From: Astropecten irregularis
Lineage: Eukaryota; Echinodermata; Asteroidea; Paxillosida; Astropectinidae
Direction: 5' to 3'
NCBI GenBank assembly: GCA_963971285.1
Contig: OZ020262.1
Span: forward strand, 7,411,036-7,475,035
DNA length: 64,000 bases
In this document: in pieces, positions 32,601 to 44,368 of the stretch
How the letters are laid out: each line of letters starts with the position of its first letter
How positions within the stretch are numbered: position 1 is the stretch's first letter
Made by a program: the position numbers and the translations under genes
Notes under the pieces: model-generated
The model's input: only the letters and a program-made list of their open reading frames with translations
Database searches by the model: none
Told to the model about the DNA's origin: nothing

Positions 32601-33136
32601 AGTCTGGCATTGATCTACCCATAACACCACATCACTGTTGTGATGTCTGTGCCAACACTTGCCAGTGCGGTTCCTGTGATGTAACACAGTTTGAGAAAAA
32701 CATGCTGAATGCTCCGAAAGTGAAGAACTGTGCTGTGGAATTACCTATCAGCATTCCTGCCCTAAATGCTGTTGACAAGCTGAAAAGAGGACTGGAAGAG
32801 TACAGACTCAGTCTCATGCATGGAGAATCAGAACCTATGTATTGCGGCCCCGACCTTGTGAGTGGTTTCTCAAGAGCAGTGATGGAACAGGTTGTTAAAG
32901 ACTGTAATGTTGAATTTGACTTCCAATCCTTCCAGCAACGTTACGCTTTTCCAAGCCGTCAAATAGCAGCAGACATTTGGGGAATTGTTTGTGACAGTTT
33001 ACAACGGTCTCATGTGGAAGATCGGACTCTGTTCACAGATGAAGAACTTGATTCAGACGACTTCAGTGAAGAGTCAGACAATGGAGAAGATGAATACCAG
33101 AAAGCCATTATTGTCAGCAGTGATGACAGTGATTAA
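29682..33136 (+). CDS. RecQ-type ATP-dependent DNA helicase, 2 exons
   Basis: Exons 29,682-30,196 and 31,876-33,136 are joined by a GT-AG intron in phase 2 and encode 591 residues, with no break seen. Motifs in order are the Q-like FRNEQ (near 28), Walker A LPTGFGKS (near 49), TSPE (near 141), DExH box DESHCVSKWG (near 164), ALTATAT (near 202), IIYCQSRK, STIAYGMGVD and QMTGRIGRDG. After the core comes a RecQ zinc subdomain (CRRDFIREEFG, then HHCCDVC and further Cys). The tail is acidic (DEELDSDDFSEES), and no HRDC domain is seen. RecQ enzymes unwind DNA 3' to 5'. The loop after DESH, usually GHDFRP-like, reads GNSSQDTKAF here. The start has A at -3 and G at +4. Lying inside the 13-kb element and facing the DUF6589 gene, it probably serves transposition rather than the host. 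A host paralogue is the alternative. Confidence 0.85.
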
Positions 33137-33994
33137 ATTTTAATTACGGTGAGAATATGTGCTTTTAAGTCTATCACTAACAAAACAGTATACAAATATA
33201 AACCTTGTTTGAGAGTGGCTATATGCATTTTTGTGGCCACCATGACATATCACATTATGGGCAAATCACAACAGGGGTAACTGCAACCCGTTTTTGTGCT
33301 TATTGTGGCAAATGACCGCTGTTTTAATAACTTTTTTGTTTACATTTCACTTGAGTTCTTCGTACCGTAACTAAGCAAACAAAGATTATTCAGAAAAATC
33401 ATGCCACATATAAAAAAAAAACACTTAAAGAAAATGTGCTCAGATTTGTAATGTACAATATATCGCATGCCATTATGTGCACAGATATTTGTAAAGCGCA
33501 AACATCTCACATCACAAAATATGCGCAGATATTTGTGAATTTGTGATGTACGATCAAACATCACAAATATGTGCTAAGGTATTTGTGCTCAGTCCTGCAC
33601 ACAATTCTTTGCTGACTTGCGCATGATATGCATAGTTAATTTCACATAGTTAATGGAACGCGCGTCCCAAGTGTCATGTGTCATGGCGCCCACCACATCT
33701 TGCCCTGGGTACGAAACTACACTATATACACACACATACGTAGTGGCAATGAGAGCAGTTATATATGCATGTCCATACCCCTCCCCCCCCCCCCCCCCCA
33801 GGAATTGTAAATGACCAGAAGAGGGGTCCTATTTCATGTACTAGCCTATGTATAGGCATAATGCGTGCCCTTTTTAAGTAAATCATGATAAAGAACGAGA
33901 AAGTTGTGTTAGGGGCCTATAAGGTGTTGGAAATTGACAAACAAGTTCCCATAATAAACCGTGTTATATTTCATTTTGGTATTCAAACCAACAG

Positions 33995-34229
33995 GGATTG
34001 GTGTCTGGAGCAGCCATTATCTTGTAGGGAGGTGACATAATCACCATGGAGGAGCTGGCTACCCAGGGGAGTCCATTCAGTGCTGTGTCTTCGGTCAACA
34101 CCCAGGTCATTTAAACAGACAACAGACCCTGATTCCAGGCTTCATCAAGCCCCACTATGCTATCCAGTGAGCCCCGTCCCCCAAGCGTTGCCAGCACATC
34201 AATATCAATGCCTGCACAAGTTCGGCCCA
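33995..34229 (+). other. Candidate exon between the two transposon genes
   Basis: A segment between an acceptor-like CCAACAG and a donor-like A|GTAAGT holds a short frame starting ATGGAGGAGCTGGCTACCC (34,046) and stopping at 34,114 (22 residues). The helicase stop at 33,136 is followed by ACG|GTGAGA, another donor-like site, so this could be a 3' UTR exon of the helicase transcript. No family is recognised. The C-run at 33,780 and the rest of 33,137-33,994 hold nothing else. Confidence 0.2.
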
Positions 34230-34411
34230 GTAAGTATTTTGCCTTTAACTGGTCATCATACTTATTTAAATCTAAATTTGGTCAAAATGTAAAAATTCAT
34301 ATTTTGTTTCAGTATACAATTTGAGAGTACCTGGAAAAAAATGACACAGTGGGGAAATTAGCCCCCCCCCCCCCCCCTCAAAAAAAAAACCCAACAACTA
34401 CATGTAGACCA

Positions 34412-34644
34412 GGGGCCAATTTCATAAAACAGTTAAGAATTTGCTAAGACATTTCTGTCTTCATAAAAACGGTTAACAATCAAATTTTCACGTGTTGTGT
34501 ATCACTTGTGATTGTTTTTTGCCTGTTGTTTGCTGACCATAATTATCAAATGGAATTTTCAATTGTGGTTTAATTGTTTTATTGGGCGAGACATTTTTAT
34601 GCTAAGCAAATTTTTGTGCTTAACAGTTTTATGAAATTGGCCCC
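34412..34644. repeat. MITE with GGGGCCAATTTCATAAAAC ends, copy 1
   Basis: A 233-base element with inverted ends GGGGCCAATTTCATAAAAC and an inner TTGCTAAG block. Relatives are at 44,369-44,634 and 60,318-60,553. The ends resemble those of the 13-kb element (GGGGCCGATTTCATAAA), which hints at a shared or related transposase. It is inserted in the non-coding middle of the 13-kb element. Confidence 0.7.
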
Positions 34645-35376
34645 AGCTAGGGATCAGTAAGAAAAGTCGCAGGATATTCTCAAAAAAATGGCAACATACG
34701 GAAACAGAAATCTTCACAGATTTGCCCATAAAAAAAAAAGATCTTTGGAAGATAAACACTCCTGTAGATATGTACATGTATAAATAAATAAATTGTCTAT
34801 AATAATTGACCTGTTGCTTGTATCATCTCAAATGTTTCATCACCTTCAAAGTCCAATTTAAACAGTTTAAAACAGACCTGACTCATCAGAATTTCAGTTT
34901 AACCTCTGCCAGTATCAGTCTACATGTATACATAGACATACATGTATTGTATATATATCAGTCTAATATCAGTTTTAACTAGGTGACGTCTTGCTTTATA
35001 ATGATTTGCAGTACCTTAACATGCAAAGAAAATAACTAATATTGTGAAACCATTTCGAACCAAAAACTGTAAAGGTAAAACTGAAGAGTAAACTATGTGA
35101 TGAGGGGTTATTGTGAATTTAATACATATCACATACATAAGACAGGCTGGTTATTTATTGCAGGAAAAAAAGTTTCCTACTATGGCAGGAACATTTCAGT
35201 CACAATCAGTGAACACAACCAGATACAACTTTTAAGAGGACTGCACCCTTGGGTCTCCAAATGACAGAAAAAAATTGCTGTTGTTGCCTTATAGTAAAGC
35301 AGGAGATCAACAATGATGACATAATAATGTGTCATTGTGTGCTTTATTAGTCTTCTGGAATGGAATTTAATTCCCT

Positions 35377-35728
35377 TTATAAAGCGTATTATCATACTTT
35401 GGTAGGACACCAAAATAGAAATCTTCACAGATTTATCTATAACATACATAATGGTATAATGATGGTGATGGTAGAAACATACCGTTAACATTTTTCTGCC
35501 GCATATGTGTTTTTCCAGAAAAAGAGTCAAACTAATGACCAAAAACAATTTCGATCTTTACAAAATAAAAAAAAATTGTGAAAATATTTCAAAAATATTG
35601 TGGGCGTTTTTCATTGTTTTCTCAAAAAGTAGGCACCGGAAATTTCACAGATGACTAATGCTGTATCTTCCTTGATATTTTTGCTCATAAATTTGCATTT
35701 CTTTTAAACCAAAAACCAAAGTAGGACA
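35377..35728. repeat. TTAA MITE family T at the DUF6589 stop codon
   Basis: The copy runs from a decayed left end (GCGTATTATCATACTTTGGT) to AACCAAAGTAGGACA, followed by TTAA at 35,729-35,732. The TAA stop of the minus-strand DUF6589 gene lies inside this TTAA. The MITE thus forms the new 3' flank of the gene without touching its reading frame. Bases 34,645-35,376 hold only a partial family T fragment (about 34,655-34,760) and unassigned DNA. Confidence 0.6.
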
Positions 35729-38700
35729 TTAATGGACTGTGAATTGATTTTGCCTCGACAGTGTTTTAAGAGTGGCAGAAATCCATCTATGAAGGTCTGG
35801 TACTTCAAGCTTAGCGAGAACTGTAACCGGAAAATCTGGGAACTTTGAATGTTTTCGACCAGGACACTCTTCGAAAAGTTGTTCTTGGTGTAGTTCTTCT
35901 GCCAAAGAAGTGACATCATTTCTTCCAGTCTGCTGGCGCTTGGCAGAAGGCCTCTTTACTTCCAGTTGCCGATCGACCATAGTGAGAACTTCATGCACCT
36001 TCTGAGCTGACCTACTAACACGATCCACACTCTTCTGGGTGACTTTTCCCCTCAACCCTCGACATTGTTCTTTGAATACCCTGTTGTGGTGCTCCATAAC
36101 CCTATCAATCTCTACATTACACATGGGTTTTCCTTTAGTATTTATACATCGATTCCAGACTAGCTCATATGCTAATCGAGGACTGAGAAAGCATTTAACT
36201 TGAGCTAGCATACGCATTATTTGATAGCTATATTTCGGTTTGTTGGCTGCTTTACAGTGCAACAGTATAAATTTGTACAATCTCATTATGCGGCCGCCAT
36301 CGCCCATCCGTCTTGCGTCAGTGAAGTCAAGAGCCAACATGCCCATGCCCAGTGCACATCTGGTGTAGTTGACTACTCGGTCCTGGGTAGGTGTAGCTTG
36401 CACATCTTGAGATGGAGCCTTCGACTCAGTTCTACCTGATTCTGAGTGGACTGACTTCTCATGTTTGACAAGACCTCTTCTTGATTTGTATGTTTTGTTA
36501 CACATACTACAGCGCCACACCAGTTCATCGAGGCTGATGTCTGCATCACTTGGTAGCATGTATTTGTCAACAAATGAGCCCATAATCTGCTCAGCGTACT
36601 GTTTGTAATTACCGTGTTCTTCCAGCTTGAAGACATTCTTTGTTGGCTCTTCAGAGAGATCGTCAATGCCAAAGTATCGCATTGCTGCAGCTAAAACGAG
36701 TGCTGTGGTGAATTTCTCCAGTAGATCTGATGCAGCATTTAGGTTCTTCATTGGGTTGATGGTTACATTTCTGGCTTCCAAGTAATTGCGTGCTGAGTAC
36801 AGTGTCCCTTTATCCCCTGCCGAGGAGACATCATACAGGTGTCCCCACAATACCTACATACAGATAAAAGAAAATTAACTCAACGTATTACTTAAAGGGT
36901 CTGTGCAATAGGAATATTACTGTTTCAGGGTTTACAGCAAATTTTTGGTTTGTATGCTAATTAAAATTTCCATATTCATGAGCAAACTGTGATGTCATCT
37001 AGGTAACTGAGAGCGGTAAGCTGTGCACAATAACTTGGGGTTGTTTTATAAGTTTTTTGAGGACCTTTTCCTCCTCAATATGTTTTGTTTTGCTGAATAT
37101 GTTCCTTTCACTCAACTGGTGGTGTCATTTGTTTTGCCAAACCATTTCTGTGGCTCAAGTTTGCTTTTTTAAGTTTGATGTTTTTTCATTATATTTTGGC
37201 TGTTGGTTCCCTACATGAGTATGAAAATCCCCCATTTTTTAAAGGCATTCAAAGGAAAACCAAATGCTGGTTTGAAACCAAAATAAGACTTGCCATTCAT
37301 TATCTGTCAGTAAATTTTCTGTATGAAGGCAATAAAATAACATAACTGAAAAAAAAAACTGCAGGAAGCCAGGAACCCTTAAAGATTTTATAACTACATG
37401 GAACTTGACCTAAGTTGAATGTCACACTTACTCTGCACTCCAGGAAACTTCCTCAAATGACAGTTTTTAGACAAATTTTTACCTCGGCACAATATTCATG
37501 CAACTTAATTCTACGTTGATTGATAACTGTATTTCTTTGACGTCCCTTGAAGTGGGTTCTACTGAAAAGAGCACTTCATATACTTTCGTCGCTGATTGTA
37601 AACCCAAACATTGTGAAAAAAATAGTGTTGCTTATTATGTTAATACTGCAATGTATAAACTGACCCTTTGTAATGCCTTACCTGGTAGAAATTGGCAAGG
37701 GCGTGGAAGTCGGATATGACTGGCATCAGGCCTTCCAGTCTCTTGCTTGCTGTTGAAGAATTACGTTGTTCCTCAATGCAATTGCTCTCCCGTTCACAGG
37801 TGAGAAGGTCTCCCGCACTCAGGATTGTTGTAGGATGTTCTGTGTTGTGGCCTGGGACGTAGGAGTGCATATGGTGCATGATCTTGATGATGCCTTCGGT
37901 TGTGTTTTCATTTTCCATAAGCACTCCCAGATTAACCTAACACACAAAGGAAAACACATAAATTAGATGTGAATGAACTCCGAGAAAGAAACAAAAACTG
38001 TTTTCGGGGGGTGATTCTTTGGCAAAAAACCTCCTGTTTTTCTCCTCATGATACTCTTGCATAAAAAAAGACTGATATCTTCCAGAATGCAAAGAGCACC
38101 AAGTGACATTAATTGACTGCAAAGGCAGGATGAGGATTGTCCCATGAGTGTGGGCACAAAGACTTGGCAAGCACATTTTCTATGTTCTTATTGGTAATTT
38201 CATTTTTGTGCAAGAATGCAGGAAAACTTCCAAGGCATACAGGTGTTTTTCTGTGCAAACTGAACACTTACAGTCAAAAACCATGTGAATGAAAGCTGCA
38301 ATACATATACATGAGCCTTACGTTCACGTTGCCTTTTCCACCATTCCCCTATAAAAAGCTCATACTGTACAACAAAATAACAAGAAAGCAATACATGCAT
38401 GTACCCACCACTTGAGATTTAGAGTTCATCTCTTTCATATGTTGATGGGGAATCTCAGAGGGAAGGGTGTCCAACATTATCTTCAATGACGGAATGTGCT
38501 CTGCAATCATCTTTGCTGCAATAATCATCCAGTCTCTTCGTAGGGACTTGTTATCACTGACACTGGGTAAGAAATCAATACTGTCAACTGAATGAATAGA
38601 GGCACCAGGCTGGCAATTAGATAGGTGATATGCAGTTACTCTGTGTTGCACAGCAAACATCTGTACCATGTGCAAGTCCTTCCCGTAATTGTTTCTTGTT

Positions 38701-41700
38701 GGATGACGAGCTTGAATGACCATATCAACATTGTCCATGACTAGCTGATATCCTTTGTCCGTTCTGCTGGAATTGAAAATATCCAGTGCCTGTGAGTCTC
38801 CTGTTTGTTTCAGGTTGTGTTCACTCTCCCCAGCTTCTTGAACCACCTTGGCCCACTCTCTAACCTCTTCATCATAGTTCTGCCCAAAATCAACTTGCTT
38901 GGACAATGCCGTGCTGTACGATGTTGTCACTCCTCTGGTGGCAAGTCTCTTAAAAACAGATTTCTTGGCAGCTCCCTCCTTAAGACTAAGTGAATTCACA
39001 ACTTGATGGGAATTCATATTTTGACTTCTGCAGTTCAAAAGAATACTTGCTGATGTCAAAATCATTGGCATGAGTGATTCCTTTGTTTTATGTGTGTTCT
39101 TTTTGAGATGGGGATTCTCTGCTGCGGCCTGTAGTACAGCCAGCAATGTTGGTGCTGTGGCTCTCAATTCTGATTCTTGTTGCCGTACATCAAATGAACT
39201 TATTGCCGACAGAGATGACACTCTAAATGATGATCTGTTTCCTGGTCTGCATAGCTCATCAGCTTCTCTCTGTATGATCTGTAGGTATTTCTTTTCTGTC
39301 CTCTTGTTGATAACCGCCTAGAAGGGAAAAAGCATCATATTAATTGTTATCTATAATGAAAATAGAGGAAAACTGCTAACTATCAGGCCTTGATTTTTAA
39401 GGAGAGTGAGAGTGATCACTCTCCTCCGCTCTCCTTAACGTTCTCCAAGGAGAGTGAAAAAAAGAGCTCCTTAACAATTTAAGTAGAGCTGCCCTTTTTC
39501 AAAACATCACATACATTTTTTCAGCCAACATTTACCCTTTGTGGGAAATACAAAAACATTTCAACAGGACAAGCAAAATTTAGCATGTTCTCTTTTTCAG
39601 ACATCACCGGACACATGCGGAAACTTGGTTTAGCAAGAGCAAACTGCTCTCTTTATTCATTAGTATGAGTAGGCCCTATGTTAATTTAAGGAGTTGAATT
39701 TGTACCTCAAACTTGATTTTTGTTAATAGCGAGAGCAAATCACTCTCCTAAATTTTCTACGTTGATTTTAGGAGTGTGATTTGCATCTCTACTCATTTTT
39801 ATTAAAGTAAAGGCCTGAACTATTCACTTACTGGACAAGTACCGGTACAGTAAAACCTCAATAAGTCCAACTCTAATTCCTTTCAAGACCCCCCCCCCCA
39901 AGAAAAAACAAATTAAACCCTTCTACAGCCATTGAAGAGTGCTAGGACCAATTTCATTTTTATAGTGCATTTTATTTGCAAAAGCCAGAGCCCACAAAAT
40001 ATCAAATGTCAAGTCAGATCAAATGTCAAATGTCAAACATGCTCGTCTGCTGTACATAGCAATAGTCACTGCATATAGGCCTACTAAAAAAGGTCTGTTT
40101 CTAGCTACCTCCAAACTCGGTGATGGATTTGATCCCACTGTGCGCTCACTGTTGTCATCCCGTGAATTGAAACAACCAATTCCTGAAGAGATGATCATCA
40201 GTTTCTTTTCCTGATGCTGTGAAAAACAAATCAGAACAAGCACTCACTGATTACTAGCCATGAACTTTGTAACTAATAAACTGACACGTTTCGATGCTAA
40301 CAGGATCTTTCTCAAAGGCTTTGAAATATAGATCGAAACGCTTCAAGCCCCCTTACTCCAAGCATTTTATATACATTGATAAATACAATATTCAGTAAAG
40401 AAATGAGTAGAGTTATGAATTTATTGAATAAACAGAAATGTTGAAACAATTTGTCATAAACGCTCAGATAAGGCGCGGTTCTACAGCCAATATTTTGTTT
40501 TTATTGTGGGGGGGGGGTTAGATGAACCAGTTTTGTCTATATTATTATTAACCTTCTCTTCTGTTAATAGTTATCTTATCATTAAGACTAAATAAGAGTA
40601 GAAATTAGAGTAGAAAATGTTTTTCAAGTAATTGGCACGTAATAACTGGACAAAAGATCCGGAATTTTTCAGCATATTTTATTAATTTTTTTCATTGCAT
40701 CTTTCTTTTCTTTTTTCTTCTTTTTTTTTGGGGGGAGGGGTATAGACACAATATTTTGTTGGGGGGAGGGAGGGGACGGGGTAGCTACCCCTATCCCCCA
40801 GTACAATTACCTTGCCTGCAAATGCTGGATATCACATTTGTTTTAAGAATTTGAAGGCATCTTTACTAATACTATTACTATTGTTGTTGGTGTTGCTGCT
40901 GTAGCATTTAATTAGGCCTAGCCCAGGCCTAGCCCAGCGCAGGCCCTGAGTGAGAGGAATATTTCTAGGGAGTAGGCTAGGGGTGGGCCTGGGGCCTATA
41001 AGGGCTGGCCTACACCAAAAATACATTGCCAATTGTAGGCCATAGGCCTAGGCCTAGGCCTATAGCTGCTTTGTTTTATCAATGCTTGGTCGGAGTTATG
41101 TCAGGAGGGCCTGACACGTTTCGATCCATAGTAGGCTAGTACTAGTAGTACTAGCTAGTAGGCCTAGGCTATACTATAGTAATAGTATTACTGCATGATC
41201 TATCTCAAGAAAGATACAACAACATAACGGTTAATTAGTCCACCATAATCATATGTCATGTAATTTGTAGGCCTACGCGGTGGCACGTTAATTAGTTTTA
41301 AGTTAACTTACAGTGGGCCTACTCACCCTTGATGATGGTGTTCCGGGAGAAAAACGAGCTGGTCGTTTGGCACTCAAACCTTGAAGGGGAGAGCCTGAAG
41401 TAACGTTGGTCATGATGTTAGTGACAGCACTCAGAGGAGTCCTTGACACTGGGCTTGCATGACTGGCAGTGGAGCTGGAGGGAGATCTTGGTCGTACGCG
41501 GTCACAATCATGCCTGTTCGTGGTCTTCTCGAAGTGAGCTTTCAAAACTCTAATTTGCTCTGAAGATTTGTGATAAGAGATCACCTTAGCGGCACACTTT
41601 TCACAAACAAACTCTGATTTGTTCTCACTTATGTCTCCGAAACTCGCTACAAGTTTTTCACGTAGCCCAATTCTTTCACTTCTCACTGAATTAATTCTAT

Positions 41701-41773
41701 GATAATGCCTGCAAGTAATCAGAGTGACATTACAGACAATGCACCATCTGAGATTAATCTTTGGGTTCGCCAT
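35729..41773 (-). CDS. DUF6589 putative transposase, 4 exons, 911 residues
   Basis: Minus-strand exons at 41,773-41,327, 39,317-38,409, 37,936-37,682 and 36,853-35,729 are all joined in phase 0 at GT-AG sites, with no break seen. The start MANPKINLRW has A at -3 and G at +4. Residues about 10-75 hold CIVC...CEKC, a four-Cys zinc finger. The next 75 or so are Ser/Pro-rich. Exon 2 carries LVMDNVDMVIQARHPTRN (near 310). Exon 3 carries NLGVLMENENTTEG and SAGDLLTCERES, then RLEGLMPVISDFHALANF. Exon 4 carries VLWGHLYDVSS and GTLYSARNYLEARN, then a C2H2 finger (CSMCNKTYKSRRGLVKHEKS). These are the hallmarks of DUF6589 proteins, which are numerous in invertebrates and fungi. The Asp of DNVD and of GDLLTCER would be the first two acidic residues of a DDE site (inference). 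It faces the helicase gene and starts near the right end of the element. Confidence 0.8.
39318..41326 (-). other. Long first intron of the DUF6589 gene
   Basis: This 2-kb intron contains GGCCTA-rich DNA (40,905-41,180), several G/C homopolymers and a fragment with GACACGTTTCGATGC. No separate gene is seen. The other introns of this gene are 472 bases (37,937-38,408) and 828 bases (36,854-37,681), also without features. The 1.7-kb helicase intron (30,197-31,875) is likewise empty apart from GGCCTA-rich stretches. Confidence 0.55.
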
Positions 41774-42380
41774 TTTGACAACGATGCACACGTACGTACG
41801 TGCGAACGAGTACAACTTATCTGTGTATGATCGATACGTAACATAACATACACCAAAATTAACTTGAGCTGACTGCATGCAGTATAGTACTGTGCTGATA
41901 ATAATTGTGTACGTATTATACGATTGAATCCGTTGCAGCTATGCTTCACTGTTAATTTTGAGCGATCCCATTGGTTTAACCTTTTGGGCAGCGTAGACTA
42001 TTTACATGCATTATTCATATATTTGACCTTTGCGCCCGGGGTCACACCTCATTATAGTCTAGAGGGCGCTCTCGAATTGCAACAAATGATCTGGACGTTT
42101 TTTTCGCACCAGCATCGCGGCATGCATGCAGCGCGCATAGTACAATGGCCAATGCACATCACAAAAAAAAGGTACAGAGTCTGGACTACAACTCGATTTG
42201 CGACGCATACTAGCAGTGACGCGTCGCATCTATGCAGTGAGTCCATAGATAAAGGATGCGTCTTGACTCAGCGACGCGTCGTAAGTTTTATGAAATCGGC
42301 CGTTGGTATCATCGTCCCTATTGGGATGAAAATACATGTATATATATTTTTTAAATTGATTTATTGATTTTCTTTTTCAG

Positions 42381-44138
42381 ATCGTGCCATCACGATGAGG
42401 AAGAAGAAGAATCGATTGTCACTTTTCAAGGCGTTAATGGCTGTAACGATGCTGGGTAGTGTCTGGTGGTTGTTAATCAATCGTCATGGAAATGACTTCC
42501 TCTTAATCGAGCGAAACGGTGCCTGTGCCAAGTGCGATGACAACATGAAACCAATGAATCGTACGAATCGTACGACAACCATCATTGGTAATAGGAGTCA
42601 TTCCGTTCACACGACGAGGGCGAGTGCTGATACCAGTCTAACCGGAGGTCATGGCATGACACTGGCTATACATGTCTCTACATCCAAATCGTCAATAGTC
42701 TGGTACTTATTCTGTACCTTCTTGCGATCTGCTGCTATCTTCTGGCCCCGTGAATACGGTTCAATCAATCTGATATTCGACGCAGAATCTAAACAGGACC
42801 ACGACCTGGCTTCTACTCTAAAGGCTCAAGAAGACGCATTTGGTGTTGCATTTGACATGAAGTTCCAGCCTTTACCAGACGATCCCACGGTGCTCACCAA
42901 AATACCATTTAGGAAAAGTAGAGGGGTTGGCTACTGGAGACAAATATGGAACGGTTACTTCCTAGATCTCTACGTAGACACACCAGTTATAGTTTGGATG
43001 GATGCTGACGTCATGTTCACATCGCCCGTTACCCCTGAGAATATCTTCAACGGGGACAAATTGAGAGTCTTCGGTAGAATCACAGGGGAGTACACAAACT
43101 TAAACAAAGCCACATTCGCAGCATTTGGAAAGGGGCTAGTCTCCAACTGGGGCTTCTTTCCCACGTATATCTGGAGAGACACGGTGACCAATTGCCGAAA
43201 TCATATCCTCAAATATCACAACGTGAGTAAACACATAAATTCCGTCAGTTATCAAGAAAAACTTGAAGCATTTGATGTAATTTTGTTTTGCTTTCTACAG
43301 GTATTAATTAACATTGTTAACAATAATTCGTATGTAACTATAGGCCCTAATCTACTTCATTTTATCCCAATGACACACCCTGTTGAAACATGTGTACACG
43401 CGGATAACGCATTACCCACTATACCAAACTATTTCTTAAAAATGACATGTTTTGTTTGCAACAGCATTTGAAGCATATCATTTGAAGCCAATAGATAGCT
43501 ATTTTAACGTGCTAATGTGTGGATATTTCTTTGGTGTTAATTGGCAGGTTAGCCGTTTTGAAGATGCTTTCTTGAAAATTCACCAGCCCCAGTTCGGTTA
43601 CCCAGCGCCTATCATAATGAGTTATGCCTTCCACTTTGAACATGATCGGTACGACTGGCACATCCACGTCCCCGAAGGCCAGCTTGAGAGTTACAACAAG
43701 AAGTACTGCAAACCAGGTTGCGTCAAACCCGAAGAAACCATACCGGATGTTTCCATCATCATCCATAAGCCTTTCTTTCACTCAAAGGGTCGTAGTCTGA
43801 GTCCTTTTGAACAGGGATACTGCATCGCCTTACAAAATATTAACCAGTCAATACCAACATGTAAAGCCTTCGAAAATGACACTGATACACAACTGCTTAA
43901 GTACCAAACCGCGAGAGATAAAGTTAACGGCCGTGGCCACTGGTGCAATGGTAATCCAATGAGGAAAATATGTGCCCAAAAAATCGAGTCGCATTTTCAT
44001 AATTTTGCTAAATATTACAAAAGAGGTCTTTATGATTTAAATCTTAAAAGGGTGTCAGCTGTTGAAAGGGTAGCTGCAGGAATGAATAACAGTGTTACTT
44101 GTCCACCGTTAATACACACGAATAGTTCAAATCCATAG
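42381..44138 (+). CDS. Type II membrane glycosyltransferase (DxD), 2 exons
   Basis: The first coding exon follows a TTTTTCAG acceptor, so a 5' UTR exon lies upstream, possibly beyond the 13-kb insertion. ATG is at 42,395. A basic N-terminus (MRKKKNR) precedes one membrane segment (ALMAVTMLGSVWWLLI), typical of Golgi enzymes. N-glycosylation sites follow. The lumenal part has VIVWMDADVMFTSPVTP near residue 200, a DxD metal-binding motif of GT-A glycosyltransferases. It continues with FGRITGEY and then, in exon 2, DSYFNVLMCGYFFGVNW and CKPGC. The frame is kept if exon 1 ends at 43,226 (A before GTAAAC) and exon 2 starts at 43,465, giving 501 residues. The stronger-looking donor at 43,223 (GTGAGT) would not fit that acceptor. 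Donor sugar and acceptor are unknown. It stands alone beside the transposon. Bases 44,139-44,368 hold nothing recognised. Confidence 0.7.
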
Positions 44139-44368
44139 TGCAGTAAGGATTCAAATTCATATTGTAACGTACACATTATATGAGGAGATATGGAGTAGTT
44201 TTCCCGCCCATATCAAAGACGCACGGAGAGTCGGCGGGCCATTTCAGTCATTAACATCGTAGTTTATTCTACCCTTGTCGCCTCAATATAGGCAAGTTCT
44301 CACACAGCAAAAAGCGATTTCTATCAAACTGCCCGTGCGCAGTGAAGCTTAACGTTGGCATGCATCCA

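Larger units (their letters stand above)
29278..42301. mobile_element. 13-kb DNA transposon: RecQ helicase + DUF6589
   Basis: The left end (GGGGCCGATCTCATAAAGC, then TACGCGTCGC) and the right end read inward (GGCCGATTTCATAAAACTTA, then CGACGCGTCGC) are inverted relatives. They bracket exactly two long genes facing each other: the helicase starts 404 bases inside the left end, and the DUF6589 gene starts 528 bases inside the right end. The sub-terminal DNA, mainly at the right, has several ACGCGTCGC copies, possible transposase sites. A 131-base MITE at 45,745-45,875 shares ends and right sub-terminal sequence. No clear target duplication is visible. From memory, large elements with a transposase plus a superfamily II helicase belong to Academ, so that is the tentative class. 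Both genes look intact. Other elements have inserted in the non-coding parts. Confidence 0.65.

Noticed and set aside
29278-42301. Polinton-like or viral identity for the 13-kb element
   Set aside because: No capsid, protein-primed polymerase, packaging ATPase or retroviral-type integrase is present. The two genes are a RecQ helicase and a DUF6589 protein.
41924-42367. 147-residue plus-strand frame
   Set aside because: It spans the right end of the 13-kb element and the MITE-like terminal repeats, and is antisense to the DUF6589 promoter region.
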